Assembly: GCA_038030265.1 (NCBI GenBank)
Contig: CM075938.1
Location: 54,615,189-54,679,188 of the forward strand
From: Corythucha ciliata
Taxonomy: Eukaryota > Arthropoda > Insecta > Hemiptera > Tingidae
DNA: 64,000 nucleotides
Direction: 5' to 3'
The notes under the pieces were generated by a model that ran no database searches, was not told where the DNA came from, and worked only from the letters and a program-made list of their open reading frames with translations. Below are positions 1 to 12,153 of the stretch, in pieces. Every line of letters starts with the position of its first letter. Position 1 is the first letter of the stretch. The position numbers and the translations under genes are program-made.

Positions 1-968
1 TTCGTATTTTCACATTTTTATGTCAAAAAACTGGCATGAGGAAACTTTTTTTATCCTTGATCGTTTTTTGTTAAAGCAGATTGCTATTTCAGAGGACGGT
101 ACAATGTCAGTAATATCCCTTTGACGGAACAAAAACCTCCTCTTCTTCTCAAGGGTGTCTAATTTTTAAAGGAAAAGAGGCTTTCATTGTGCTAGGCCAT
201 CGTACAGAGTGGATTCGTATTGGTTTGACCCAAAATTTTGGGTGAAACTACGTCTAAAGCCGCGTGTAATGCCGCCTTCGGGTGTGTCCTATCTCGATCC
301 ATTCAAGATTTACGATTTCCATTAGGATAGAGGCTATGTCATTGCTTAAAAGCATCATCAACACCTAAGAATCTGGTCTTTTGTCATAGATTCACGAAAA
401 CTCCATAATTTGTACGTTTTCCAAACCATTGCTGTACCATTTCTCCACAGGATGGCGATGCATCACAATAACGTCTCCCTCTTCTAAGCTTTGTTACGGT
501 GTATTCATATTTCATGTTACCACTGAGATTTATCGCGATTACGTCGCGATAATGTACAAAAACGGCGTTTTCTACAAGAGAAATGACAATTTCTACTTAG
601 AATACCATGAAAAGTGAAGAGAAAGTCGGAACAAGAATCGCACGGTTTGAAACCTAGAGCACTCTCATTTCAAACATTGCACTAAGCCCATTGATCCTCA
701 GCAGAGCGACTTTTTATTCGTTCCACTTATCCCTACGCTCCTCCGCGGATCAGAGCTAGAGCAACTTCAACTGCTCCGTCAAAATCGACGGAGCGGTAAA
801 CCTCTCTTGGAAGGTTCATTGTGATTAGCATAGTTTTGATTTGAGTTCGTATTTTGATTTCCTTCGCGGATGAAGCCAACTATTTGTTGAACGAAAGCGG
901 TTTAACAATCATTCAAGTTCTGTTATTCGTAGGTACCATTATCGTCGATTACTCAACAGATCCAGAGA
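1..968. other. No recognisable gene (likely intron of the topoisomerase-like gene)
   Basis: I read all six frames and found no exon-like or transposon-like protein. A short perfect inverted repeat (GCTCCGTC / GACGGAGC) lies near 767-790. The stretch lies downstream of exon 5 of the minus-strand gene, so it is probably intronic, but the gap next to it prevents proof. Confidence 0.4.
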
Positions 969-1468
969 NNNNNNNNNNNNNNNNNNNNNNNNNNNNNNNN
1001 NNNNNNNNNNNNNNNNNNNNNNNNNNNNNNNNNNNNNNNNNNNNNNNNNNNNNNNNNNNNNNNNNNNNNNNNNNNNNNNNNNNNNNNNNNNNNNNNNNNN
1101 NNNNNNNNNNNNNNNNNNNNNNNNNNNNNNNNNNNNNNNNNNNNNNNNNNNNNNNNNNNNNNNNNNNNNNNNNNNNNNNNNNNNNNNNNNNNNNNNNNNN
1201 NNNNNNNNNNNNNNNNNNNNNNNNNNNNNNNNNNNNNNNNNNNNNNNNNNNNNNNNNNNNNNNNNNNNNNNNNNNNNNNNNNNNNNNNNNNNNNNNNNNN
1301 NNNNNNNNNNNNNNNNNNNNNNNNNNNNNNNNNNNNNNNNNNNNNNNNNNNNNNNNNNNNNNNNNNNNNNNNNNNNNNNNNNNNNNNNNNNNNNNNNNNN
1401 NNNNNNNNNNNNNNNNNNNNNNNNNNNNNNNNNNNNNNNNNNNNNNNNNNNNNNNNNNNNNNNNNNNN
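969..1468. other. Assembly gap of exactly 500 N
   Basis: Five hundred consecutive N. The round length suggests a scaffolding placeholder of unknown true size. It falls directly after exon 5 of the topoisomerase-like gene, so the following exons may be hidden or displaced. Confidence 0.99.
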
Positions 1469-1476
1469 CACAAAAC

Positions 1477-4400
1477 CTACTTCCTTAGGTTTCTCTTCCC
1501 TGTCCCGGTGTTTCTTTTCCTTATCCCGGTCCTTGTGTTTATCCTTACTGCTGCTACCACTACTCGAGTGCTTGGATTTGTCCGAGCTGCTGGAATGCTT
1601 GGATTTGTCTCGTTCCCTGTCCTTCTCTTTGTCACTGCTTCTGTGCTTGTCTTTATCTTTACTGGACGACGAGCCGTGCTTGTCTTTTGACGACGACGAA
1701 TGAGGCTTAGAGGAACTGTGCTTCTCCTTGCTAATACGGACAAAGATAACGAATATTATTAATAACTCGACGTAGTAACGAATATTCATTCGTTATTACC
1801 TGTGGGAACTGCTGCTAGAGGTTTTATCTTTATCCTTTTGAGAGGATGAAGAGCCAGAGTGCTCCTTTTTATCTTTGTCACGATGTTTGTCTTTGTCCCT
1901 ATTTTCTTTGGATCGATCCTTATCTTTGTCTCTGCTACTGCTGTGGCCATCTTTGGACTAACGAGACAAAAAAACCAAGTTAATATCTATAAAAAACAAT
2001 GAAAACAAAAAATCATTTACCTTCTCTTTTTCCTTGTCTCTATGATGACTGTTGCTATTGCTTGAACTGTGTCTATGCTCGGAGTCCTTTGGTTTATCCT
2101 TGTCTCTATGCTTGTCTTTATGCTTATCCCGATCCCTGTGCTTGTCCTTCCCACTACTGCTACTGTGCTCCTTTCTTTTATCGCCACTGCTCAGACCGTT
2201 GCTTATGCCGTTCACTACCGGGTATTCTTCAAGAAAAAAAGTGGAAAAAAATGTAAATAAAACAAACATAATATTGTGTACATAAGTTAATATTATCGAA
2301 TGAATCTACACTCTGGTATCAATTTTACCAGGTAAGAGTTTCATTGGCGTAGAAACAGAGCTTGGCTGTTATTGGGAATAGACGGTGGGACCGGGGAACA
2401 CTCGCTCTGACTTTAAAAGTGCTTCGAATGAATGGACAGGCGTTCTGATCCCGTCATGAGGGAAAACGCATATAACGGTAGCTCTGATGCCCCCCCCCCC
2501 ATCATAGCGCCTCAGTTGTGAGCTCTTGAAACACTGAAACACTCTTGAAAGGGCCCAACAACGAGAGAACTTAACCTGTCGCTCCAGCATCAGATTGTTT
2601 GGACCTTCCCAAACTTGTGAGTTTTCACACTTCACAAGCACAATGTGCACTCTTATTAGTTGACTCAAAAACCGCCAACTTGGCATCTGTATTGTCCGAT
2701 AAAACTGGCAATTTCACAACAGGGAACGTACGATTCATCGAATAAAACTGTCAATCAGACTCCAAAAACTGTCATAAATTCACCCCTGGAGCTGCCCTCG
2801 ACTTGGCTATGGGACCCCATGAAGCCCTCTGAACCCCCTCTCACCACTGCTCCACGCCTGTCCCCGGGTATTTATTCACGCCTCGTCACCATCTGCCTTC
2901 GTAAAAAAAAAAAAAAAAAAAATAAAAAAAAAGTACCACGACCAGGAATACCAGGATGGTACGGATCACTGACCGGCGGTAACCGCACTGTACCCTTAAG
3001 AACGTTAAAGCCGGAAACGTTTCAGTCGGGTTTCCTCGACCCCTTCCCTGTCAGCCCTCGCTGTAACTTCACACATAAATTTTGGCTCCATTTCTGCAAC
3101 ATCTCTGATTTCAAAGTCGCTTTCGAAGAAGTCAGGAAGTTCTACAGTGACGTTAGATCTTGCTTATTCAAATTTCATCTCTAAAATAACCCCAAAACAC
3201 TTAACAATTCGAATGTGTCTTGAGGTAATTTCAGGGATGAAATTTGGAAAAGCAAGATCTAACAGCAGAACTTCCTGAAGATTAAAATTAGACTTTAAAA
3301 TCGAATGTTGGTGCAGAAATGGAGCCAAAATTTATGTGCGAAGTTTACGCGAGGGGTGACTGGGAACGGGTCGAGGAAACCAGACTGAAACCCAGCCTTA
3401 AGCCAATGGCAGGAAGAAGGTACAACTCTGGTATATGAAACGATTCATTTAGTGTAACTTATACAGCGCTAGCCGTGATACACAAATATTATTTTTTGCG
3501 AGACGACAAAATACCTAAATATTGTTTACTCGAAACGAGTTTAAAACGCGCTGAGCAACGTTATATGTGTGTGTGTTCATAATATTCTATGAATCAGGGC
3601 CTTTGTAATCAAAGTCGTATATTTCAACAACTTCTTTTTTTTTGTCGAACTCAGCAGTTCTCGCGTTTATTCGAGCCGTGGAATCATCATCTTTATCTAC
3701 ATCGTAGGAGCGAGGGATGAGGGGGGTTAACAAGGAAGAGAATCTCCTCTAAATTGTTTTCAACAACCCATGAAAAAAGATTAAGGAAGTTGAGATTCAT
3801 TTTATTTTCTTTTTAAGAGAACAGAACTTCGAGGCTTCCAAATGCCACGAAACTGCGATTCGCAGAACCAGGTAAATGGTCCGGTAGAATAATCCCAAAA
3901 GCACGGCAAAGAACGTCATACTTAACAACAGGTCCAGTATCTTACCTATCAGCAGGAGAGGTGGGAAGAGTTCTGGACAATTTTTTGGGGGTACGAATAT
4001 TCGCAATTAATAGCGATTTCCATTCAACACACTTCACAAGTGTAGTACTGCGTCCTCTCCATAAACACTAAGTTTCAATTCAGAGAGGACGAGTGGAAAA
4101 ACTTACAACACACACTTAAGGGGAGTTGTACATGTGTTTCCTCGACCCCCCTCCTATCTTACCTCGCCTACTCCGCGTACGATCTTGCTTTCCTAAATAA
4201 GTCGTCGAAAGAGTGTGAATTTTCAAGGTAAAAGTTTGTGTGCGTTTTACACTTATTTTAGGGATCAAATATGAAAAAGGAAGATCGTACGCTTGTGCGG
4301 AATTTCCTGAAGATTTAAATGAGCCCTTGAAGTCCACGATTGGTGCATAAATACGGCGGTAATTTCCGCAACGCGGAGTAGGCGAGGAATCACATGTACA

Positions 4401-7400
4401 ACTCCCCCTTAAGTGTATTGCAATGAATGGAAAGCGCCATAAGATACAAAGGGACCCTGTGATTTCTTTTTTGTAATTTGCACCTACACTTTGTGCTAAT
4501 GGTCCAATTGTGCTAAAACTAAGATTTTTGACAAAAAAAAAAAAAAAAAGTTGCCTTTTTTCGGCAGCGCTGCAGTCATTTCGCAAGAAAATTACACGAG
4601 GAATCAGAAAAATACATAATACATAGTTACAAAATTCGAAAACAATAGTTATGACTGAAAACATTCTTAACACGGGTGTCCAGACGTCCTACTTTCCCCG
4701 GACCTGTGTCCTAATCTTTAGAGCGTCCGGGCAAGAGCGTCGTAGGGAAGTCTATAAGAGCCTTCGAAAGAATTTGAGAGCTTTCTGGTAAATCAACTGA
4801 AAGTCTACGAAAGCTTTTGAAGGCCTTTTTAGAAGTCTTAGAAAGTCTTCAAAAGCCTATGACAGACTTTGTGTGCAACGCCTTCAACAGACTTGGAGAA
4901 GCCTTCTGGGCAGTGGCGGATCCAAGGGGGGGGGGCATGGCCCCTTCCTTGGAGTCGAAGTCACTTGTGCAAATAAATCATCAAAACCGCCTCGAGTCAA
5001 ATTTTACGGTCATTTTCTCAAAAGTACTGGGGCCTTAGTACGAACCCGTGTGAAAATGCCGCCGTCCTTGAATTTCATGTATCTGACTCAATGGAAAACA
5101 AATTTCTCTGATGTCGTTGTTTATAAACCGATTTTGTGAATATTTTCGCGTGTCGAGTTCATTAAAAAATGAATACCTATCACTTATTTAGTTGTATCTG
5201 ACAAACCAATTTTGGGGTATATGTATAGCTCAATTCAGAGACCGTATTTGCGGAGTTTGTCGCACTTTAAAACCATTTTCACAAGTTTCACCAACCAAAA
5301 ATAAATTTCTCAAATTTCGATCTCTAAAATACCAAATTTCGCGAATTTTTCTCGAAAAATAAAAATATTTCCCCGAATCCCCGGCTCACTGTAAAATAAA
5401 TTTATCGAATTTTGCTCACTGAACAGCTAATTTCAGGGATAGTGTTGCGCCAGTAAGCCAATGTCACTGGGTGGCCCAAATCACATTGGTCTCTAAATTG
5501 GGCCACCCAGCGAAATATTGGTTTGCCCGAAACCCAACAATGGAGACAAAAATTTATCGCAAATTCCCCATTTTAGAGCGAAACGTCACACCCGGGCAAA
5601 CAATTAAGTGTAAGGCCTCATTCAGGACAAAAATCCGAGCAAAACTGCACAACGCAATGGGGAACTTGCACATTTTTCAAAAGTTGGTGTTGCTTAAAGA
5701 GGGCTTTTCCACAAGTCTATTGCTCACATTAAACTTTGAAATAAGTCAAGGATGTTTTTTTAGTGAATTTTTAAAAATTTTGAGTGGGGGTTCGATTACG
5801 TAAAAACTTACTTATTGAAATGGATAATGCGGGGAAGAGGGGGTTAGACGAGTTTAATGGGGGGAAATTTTTCATGTTATTTGTAAACAAACAATTTTAG
5901 AGTTCCCTCAAATGCTTCACAAGTAAGTATTTACGTCATTTCCCCTCGCACCATCCATCCTCTTCTGAAGAACTTTGAACCTTTTTTAAAAATCTTAAAA
6001 CGCACCAATCGGGTTGCAACTTCCGTTGTTATCCTTCAGTTCACGGGTCAAATCACCGGTATGCTTTTCTACCCAATCTGAGATTCATGCAAGTTCCCCA
6101 TTGTCGCATTCAAGGCGGAATTTACACACAATGCCCCACTGTGGGCAAAACACAACGTTCAGGGAAATACTCAAGCCAATCGACAATTTTAAGGCAAAGT
6201 TCATGCGAAACGCCTCACCAAGGGAAATTTTATGGTGAAATTGTCTGTTTTTGTCGATTTAATAAGGAAATTGTTTGTTTTATGAGAAAACATGAAATTT
6301 TATGGGAATTCATAAGCTGATGAGCTAATGGTTGATTTTATGATTAAATTTTCAGTCAGATTCAAGAGGAATTTGTCATTTTTACTAGCGAAATGTCAAA
6401 AAATTATCAATTTGACTTTGGAAATTGTCAATTTGAAGCAAAAACAGTCAAATTTTTGTTTTGTGGTTGACTTTTTGTGGGTTTTGGAGCTTTGCTGTAA
6501 TTCAGAAAGCTAACGATCGTGAGGCCACCGTGTGCGGGAAAATTCTTGCAGCTCTTTTTAAGCAAAATTGCAAAGCCCTGTGGCATCACAGTGGATCCGT
6601 CTCGATTCTAGGATTCCCTGTGCCGTGAAACCTCTAAAATACGCGGTTTTGTCAATTTTTAAATTTTCATCACGTTTGCCAATAATTGGCCTGAGGTTAG
6701 TTAATCGGCCGATTTTTAGGCTGAATGTTTTTCAAAAGTGTGACTCAAACGAGTCCCATATGGACAATGCTCAATTTTCCCTGGAAAACGTGCCAAAGAG
6801 GTCAAAAGATGAAGTTTCATTAAGTTTTCGATATTTCAATAATGATCGGAGATTGAGAGCTACTTTGTCACTGGAACTGCGTGACGAGTGCAGCGGGCTT
6901 AATTAAGAAAAAGCGCTAAAATCGCGGATAGCGTTAAAAAAGTTAATAAATAATAAAAAAAACAGTAATTCGCGGTTAAATTTTACGAAACACGTTAATT
7001 CGCGGATAAAACAGCGGAAAATCGATAATTCACCGATAGTTTCGAGAAAAAGCGCTAATTCGCGCCTAAAATTACTAAAACATAAATTCTTGGCTAATAC
7101 AGAACGCAAGTTCGTGGCTCAATCTGAGAAAAACCACTAATTCGTGGCTAAAAGTGAAGAAAAAAAAAAACGCTAATTCACTGGGTCTCCATTTTAGCCG
7201 CGAATTGGCGATTTATCTTGCAACGGATGATTGTGTTTTTCCTGATTTTAGCTGCTAATGAGCTATTTTGATCGTGAATTGGAGCTATTTTATAATTTTA
7301 GACACGAAGTTGGCTCCGGAAACTGCAACTTGTGCAAATCGCAAAATCGCGCGGCTAAAATGGAGAAAAATAATTAATACGCGGGTAAAATAGAGACAAA

Positions 7401-10400
7401 TCGCTAATTCACTTTGAAATTGAAAATAATTCACAGTTAAGATGGAGAAAACGCCTATGCGCGGCTTCTGAAGCCTCGTGACAGAAAGTGAACAAAACAG
7501 CTAATTCACGGTTAAATGAATCAATTAGTCATTCACGGCTCGTCAGAAGGCTATAATTAGGTAAAACGCTAATGGACTTGAACAGAGGGCGCTGGTGAAA
7601 GATTCGCCTGGAGGCGCCAGATGTCTTAGGCCGGCACTGCTGGCCTAGCTGGCCCAGGGCACATTTTTGTGCAAATGGAAAACGCTATTAAATACCTTCG
7701 CTGTCTAATGTTATTGAACGTGCGTTTTAATCAGAGCGTCTAGGGATTTTGCTAAATGATTAAGTGTTGTGCTCGAGGGGGAAGGGGGCGCGAGGATGGG
7801 TGGCCCCGATTTATTGTCTAGGCGACTCACAAACCGCATCAACAAAAAATCTGTGAGAGATAAACGCGATTTTGGTGGAAAATTGCTAAAATTGAAAATT
7901 GGACGAATTCTCGTACCGCTGGGTGTTTTCTACACGGGGAATCTGAAAATCAAACCAGATTTTCATTTGAGACGAGCCGTTGAAAGGGTTCCTCCGCTAA
8001 CGCTCCGCGGTTTGGCGTTGCCCTTGGAGTCATCTGGAATGGTCACTCCTCCAGCGAAAAATTTGCCTACCAAACTGCTTACCCAAATCATCTCAACATC
8101 TTCAACGGCTACTTACGATTCTCGTGCTTCCCAAAAGCCTGGAAAAAGGCGGAATTGATTCCAAGGATTGAAAAGTCATTCCAAATTGGGGAAACGGTAA
8201 AACCAATTTAGGCAACTATCACCCTATTAGTATGTTGTACTGCATAGGGAAGCTGTTCTTCGAAAAATACACAAAGGCACGACAACCGTGCCAAATTACT
8301 GGCCCACCGGCTTTGGCCAACCTGTTGTGCTCTGCCTGTCGTCCCTGCGAAAAGAAATGCTCTCCCTGTAGCCCCTTAGAAAACGCGAAACTAGTACATT
8401 ACAGACGACCTTCAAATTGTCAATGACTAACTCCAGTAGAAGTCCAGAAGTTATTCGACAAATTCAATTTGAAGCTTCTTTTGACCACGAATCAGGGGCG
8501 TAGCGTGACATTTTGATGCCCGGAGCGGTGGGCATGGTAGATGCCCCCCCTCACTGCAAGTTAGCGATTTTTCCCAATTTCAGCTGTGAAATAGCGTTTT
8601 GTGCTAATTTCGCGGCCATTCAGCATCCTATTCTCTTTTTCATCGCGAATGGGTGATTTTACGCCATTTTTGTCCAATTTTAACCTGAAAGCGCCTTCTA
8701 GATGTCAATATTATAGCGTGTTTTCTCAACTTTAACCGCGGGGTTTGTCCAAATCTAGCCCAAATACAACACTTTTGCGTTGATTTCCACAATTTAGTCG
8801 TAGAATGGCCTCCATGTACCGCGAATCAGCGATTTTTAGCATCTAGCTAACCACGAATATTACAGATTTTTGTCTGATAGAGGGTCCGGGGCGACCCCTT
8901 CCCCCGCCGTACCTCGGTACACTACTGCGTTGGGTCTGAAATCCAAGGAAAAAGCTGGACGTACTCGGTCCTTTTAGGGCTTCTTCAAGTCCAGAAAATC
9001 TGCTAAAACCTAACTTCAAAACAGGATAAGTGTGACAAAAAAAAATGGGTGAAAGTAAAGCCTCATTTGTGATCGAAAACACCCTTTGTACTACGGTCTG
9101 AAAATAAAAACCAACGAGATATGATTTTTCTAACGTTTATTATGAGTCACGTCACTTTTCTTAACTAAATAGGAATAACTCAGTTTCCAGCTGACATTTT
9201 GCAACTTTTGATGACAGATTCGGAAACAGCACATTTGTTTCTGTCAGGATTAGCCATTTACGATAAAATTCAACTATTTTCTGGGGGCTCGTGAGCTGCT
9301 GAAAGTTTTGCTAATCCAGGATTTCTAATTTTTCAAAAAAGTCAACCCCCGCATGTCTACTCGAAATTTGAGCGCACCGACATCCCATGGGTCGGAAAAA
9401 CTTCCCCAAAGTGTCCTTTTTAAAATTACTAGTGAACGTATTTTTAGTTAATCAGTGATTTTTCGGCAGAAATGACCATTTCTTAGAAAAAAGAATGGTT
9501 TTTCTCTTCGAAATCGCTTTGTTTAGACCTACAACATTTGAACGAGCTTTGTGATTTTTAGCATGATTGACGTCATTAAAGCATCATCCAAAGTTTTCCC
9601 TTGAACGGGACGGACTGTGTACGCCTATCAAAGTCCAAAAAATGTCGCTCCGCAGCTAGCTGTCGGATAGAATGCATTTCTCTACTGTGAATTTCGAAGT
9701 TTTCAGTTAATTTCCAATTATTTAACCGGACATTGGTATCAACAAGTAGAGTCATTAAACGGGTCTATAGACGTACAATAAATATTGCGCAATAAATGTA
9801 CGTACAATATTTCGTTTACAGATGTTTAGGGGGAAAAAAAAAATAGGTTGTTCATTATATTGTGCAACCCATCAATACAACCCACAAACGTTCAATTTTA
9901 TTGTACAACCCCTATTATAGCGCAATATTATTGTACGTGTATGGGCCGCTTAAGTGCACTAATTTCAACAGCTAAACAAGCCGAAATTCGGCAGTAGTGA
10001 AATGCACCCTTGCCGACAGCCAGCTGCCGGAGCGACAGTTTTTGATATTTTGGTAGAAGTGCACATTCCACTATCATAATATGCGAGTATCGCGCTACTC
10101 GCCTCAATCGGAAATCATCCAGGGCTTAGGGTAGGGGAAACTTTCAGGGTTCTCGGGAGAATTTTCTCCCAAACATCGCATTCGATTTACCAGGGAAGGA
10201 CCATGCCCTGTTTAACTACCTATTTTCGGAATAAACAGGCCAAGGTGTCAGATTGACAGATTCTTGGCGTCGGAATGTTTCTAAGGCAAAAATCAGCAGT
10301 TTCATAGTCCCTGTGAGCTAGATTTGCAGTAATTAAGTCAATATGATGTAGGTACGATCAAAGATGGGGGGGGGGGTGTTACGGAGAGAACCAACGGAGG

Positions 10401-12153
10401 AATGGGAGGAGAGAATAGTTTAATAGTTGAAAAAAACAATCTTGAGGATTTGGCTCTGTAGAAAAAAAAGTCATGAGCTTGGCTTACATAAAAAACACAA
10501 ACTTTGAGGGTCCGGCTTTTCAAAAAACCACTTTAACGGGTTTAACTCCTGAAACCCATAATTTCGGGGATCGACTCTGAGTAGAACCAATTTCACAGGT
10601 TTCGCGCTTCAATAAACCAATCTCAAGGGCTTTAGTCGTTCAAAAAACCAATCTTGAGGGTTAGTATCTTCAAACATCAGAATTCGCGGATCTTGGCATA
10701 CTCAAAATATCAATTTTGCGGGTTATTTGGCTCAATAAAAAACAATTTTACGGATTAGGCTCTCCATAAAAACAATTTTTCCTCCTGCGGTTAATCAAAA
10801 GACCTCAATTCCGTGAGGTTTTTCTTCCACAGCTTACACTTGTCGTGTGGAGGGACGGAGCGTGTTTGCGTGGAACACTGGCCGGTTGTGGGATGCAACC
10901 CACAGCCCATGGCACGCTCTGGCCAGTTCTTAGACTGTTTTGCCTCCAAAGCGAGCCATGGCATCGCCAAGACTCAGCTTTCGGTCAACTTCATTGTAGT
11001 TTTTACGCCTCCTCCCACCAACTGGCAGTCGTTATACTGTTATAGATAGCTCTTGGGGGGTGCCCTGATCTGCAATGGACCATTTTGTGCGGTTTTTGGT
11101 GCCTCTTGGTAGACCTGAAGACACGATTTCTTTCATGGAGCTCATGGCAACTATGGGCACTGGGCAGTAGAATAGACGTGGAGTGTTTTGTACCGGTGGT
11201 GCGCAAAAGGATTCTATTTATCCCATCAACTGTGCTCGGTTCTTCAACATTCACGTTAAAAATAAATAAAAGCCTCAGCCGACTGATGCCCGGGGCGGGC
11301 CGCCCCTCCATACGCTACGCCACTGCCACGAATTAGGAACTCATGGAATCGCCAACATTAACGCCTCGACTTCGTGGCTTTCAAGCCTTTGAATTCCAGT
11401 CCATTCACCTCCAACGTCGCTCGACGGTTGTAACGTTAATCCAAGACTCAAAAAGCCCAGATTAACACATTTCATTAACTACTAGAAGTCCCCTCGAGAC
11501 CATAAGCCAGGACTTGAACGAGCCGACGGTACAACGTCCGGTAACGCGTCACGAACCTGTTGAAACGTCTCAATACCTACGGCAGGAATAAGGGACTGGC
11601 ACAGGTACAATCGTTAAAAACCCGAGCGACCTATTTTTTAAATAAAAAATCTTGAGCGGTAACGTATGATTCCATCACCTGTTCGCTTAGGTTAACCAAG
11701 CGGTGAATGCTGATCAAAAATTATGAATAAAAGGTTGTCGGCTCTCGGAGTTGAGAAGGTACAGGGCGAAATGATAAAAGTATGAAAATTCGAGCCGAAT
11801 AATTTTCCAATAAATCTTAAAACACTAGCGTACAACACGTGAACACTTACCTCCGGAGCGGTTACAGGAAGAGCTAGAATTTTCGGCCTTCTCCTGAAAG
11901 AAATAATGAAAAAGGGTAAATAGAATAAAACGGTCATTGCTACCGAGCGAAACGTTTTGTTTTTCAATTTGTGGGCAGAGAAAAAGCGAGTCGCCATAAT
12001 TGTAACGATTTAACAGGTACACAAGTTTACATGCATGCGCTAATTCTTTAGAAGGAAAAAACCGCACGTGAAACAAAGTGGAAATAGAAGAATATAAAGG
12101 GAAAAACTCACCTCTCGCCTCACACCATTCTCTACGCAACTTTCGCCTTCCAT
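1477..12153 (-). CDS. DNA topoisomerase I-like, 5' exons only (charged N-terminal domain)
   Basis: Five exons splice in phase: exon 1 at 12153-12112 (starts MEGESCVENGVRRE), exon 2 at 11893-11851, exon 3 at 2226-2021, exon 4 at 1957-1800, exon 5 from 1730 to the gap. Donors are GTGAG, GTAAG, GTAAATG and GTAATA; every acceptor is AG and all phases agree. Exons 3-5 encode alternating Lys/Asp/His/Arg and Ser runs (SSGKDKHRDRDKHKDK, SSKDKHKDRDKEKKHRDRE), a highly charged disordered tail. Insect topoisomerase I has this kind of nuclear-targeting N-terminus ahead of its core and Tyr-recombinase catalytic domains, which would lie beyond the left edge. The start ATG follows a promoter-like region with an NRF1-type palindrome. 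Composition alone cannot exclude another Lys/Ser-rich nuclear protein. Intron 2 is 9.6 kb and full of transposons. Confidence 0.5.
2290..3010. other. Intronic sequence, no recognised element
   Basis: Start of the 9.6-kb intron 2. It holds a run of ten C at about 2491 and an A-rich tract at 2903-2931 that resembles a retroposon tail, but I found no upstream body or target duplication. The open frames are not protein-like. Confidence 0.35.
3015..3400. mobile_element. Palindromic MITE-like element
   Basis: Two arms of about 180 bp face each other. The left arm runs from TTTCAGTCGGGTTTCCTCGA through a stretch with AAATTTTGGCTCC; the right arm is its near reverse complement, ending near GAAACCCAGCC. 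TTAA occurs just outside each arm. There is no coding capacity. The core shares the AAGCAAGATC/GATCTTGCTT theme with the element at 4.1 kb, so the two may be related. Confidence 0.6.
4117..4416. mobile_element. MITE with TTAA target duplication (piggyBac/Kolobok type)
   Basis: Terminal inverted repeats GGGGAGTTGTACATGTG and CACATGTACAACTCCCCC bound about 300 bp. TTAA sits directly outside both ends, the target site used by piggyBac and Kolobok transposons. The interior is itself palindromic (cgtacgatcttgc versus gaagatcgtacg). It has no ORF and depends on a transposase elsewhere. Confidence 0.7.
4440..4660. repeat. Dispersed repeat, copy 1 (partner near 34.3-34.5 kb)
   Basis: Shares an ordered series of words with 34275-34500: a rise through GGTCC and GCTAAAA, an A run, AAAGTTGC, TTTTTCGGCA, TTCGCAAG and CACGAGGAATC. 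Divergence is substantial, so both copies are old. No protein is evident. Confidence 0.55.
4745..4950. repeat. Short AAGTCTT/GCCTTC repeats next to a hAT-like terminus
   Basis: Degenerate words such as GAAAGTCT, AAGCCTT and AAGGCC recur roughly every 15-20 bases. At about 4914 the sequence CAGTGGCGGATCCAAGG followed by a G run looks like the terminus of a hAT-like element. The matching right end was not found. Confidence 0.35.
5465..5515. repeat. Short palindrome CTGGGTGGCCCAA / TTGGGCCACCCAG
   Basis: Perfect arms separated by about 17 bases could form a stable hairpin. It could be the remnant of a tiny snapback element; no target duplication is visible. Confidence 0.6.
5650..6080. repeat. 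Dispersed repeat, copy 1 (partner near 38.7-39.1 kb)
   Basis: Collinear with 38728-39120 in the same orientation: ATGGGGAACT, GCACATTTTTCAA, AGAGGGCT, GTGGGGGTT, GATTACGT and TTGTAAACAAA occur in order in both. No coding potential. Identity is visibly below that of the younger inverted repeats in the window. Confidence 0.6.
6905..7600 (+). repeat. 30-bp degenerate satellite block
   Basis: Repeated units follow CGCTAATTCGCGGCTAAA followed by a purine-rich ATTGAGAAAA stretch, at about 30-bp spacing with many substitutions. The same unit recurs in both orientations across the window. No gene is supported. Confidence 0.75.
7590..8490. repeat. Dispersed repeat containing the GGCGCCAGATG motif; remainder unassigned
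   Basis: GATGAAAGATTCG-like sequence followed by GGCGCCA and TAAGGCCGGC at 7590-7640 is matched by the last 50 bases of the window. The rest contains a 129-codon open frame from 7769 with no family features, and no exon structure is visible. Confidence 0.45.
8491..9015 (-). mobile_element. hAT-like terminus with satellite-type body, fragment
   Basis: Begins CAGGGGCGTAGCGTGAC, a terminus type seen repeatedly here, then a G/C-run-rich subterminal part. The stretch from 8560 is collinear with 32350-32860 (words CAATTTCAGCTGTGAAATAG, CATTCAGCATCCTATTC, AACTTTAACCGCGGGGTTTG). No right end or target duplication was identified. Confidence 0.5.
9020..9260 (+). repeat. Dispersed repeat with AGGATAAGTGTGAC, copy 1
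   Basis: Collinear with 13722-13995: ACAGGATAAGTGTGAC, an A run, CGAAAACACC, GAGATATGATTTTTCTAACG, CACTTTTCTTAACTAAAT and TTTCTGTCAGGA occur in order. The second copy is preceded by TACAGGGTGGA, so this may be the inside of a transposon whose ends begin ACAGGG. Confidence 0.6.
9640..10055. mobile_element. Nested MITE pair inside arm A
   Basis: Outer inverted repeats carry GTCGCTCCGCAGCTAGCTGTC and, reversed, GACAGCCAGCTGCCGGAGCGAC. Inside lies a second element bounded by GACGTACAATA and TATTGTACGTGTATGGGCC at about 9758-9951, flanked by TTAA on both sides. The inner family recurs at 30180-30360 (in arm B) and at 41661-41812. Confidence 0.6.
10440..10790. repeat. Degenerate tandem array, about 45-50 bp unit
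   Basis: Phrases of the type CAAAAAACCAATCTTGAGGG, ACCAATTTCACAGG, CCAATCTCAAGGGC and ATCAATTTTGCGGG recur at roughly 45-50 bp. The array is duplicated in arm B, so it predates the inverted duplication. One of its units is the target of the LINE insertion. Confidence 0.55.
11295..11850. other. Intronic sequence with a hAT-like right end
   Basis: CTACGCCACTG at about 11317-11327 is the reverse complement of the CAGTGGCGTAG terminus type. The bases just outside (GCCACGAATTAGGAACTCAT) reappear reversed at 14135-14176. The remainder up to exon 2 is unassigned. Confidence 0.4.

Larger units (their letters stand above)
9616..11294 (+). repeat. 1.67-kb inverted repeat, arm A (uninterrupted)
   Basis: Nearly identical, in reverse orientation, to 24759-30502 once the 4-kb LINE in that copy is removed. 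The shared block runs from TGTGTACGCCTATCAAAG to GACTGATGCCCGGGG. It contains a nested MITE near 9640-10055 and a tandem array near 10440-10790. Arm A serves as the empty-site reference for the LINE insertion. It lies inside intron 2 of the topoisomerase-like gene. Confidence 0.85.

Noticed and set aside
1477..2269. SR-type splicing factor for the Lys/Ser/Asp-rich exons
   Set aside because: The repeats are KDKHRD and SSSS runs and not RS/SR dipeptides; a topoisomerase I-like N-terminus fits better, though not conclusively.
6905..7600. CRISPR array (about 30-bp repeats at regular spacing)
   Set aside because: The units are contiguous and degenerate with no unique spacers, there are no cas genes, and the genome is eukaryotic.
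11003..11311. Open frames present in both arms A and B (for example 11003-11311 and 24601-24906)
   Set aside because: They are conserved only because the DNA is duplicated; no splice sites, motifs or codon bias support them.
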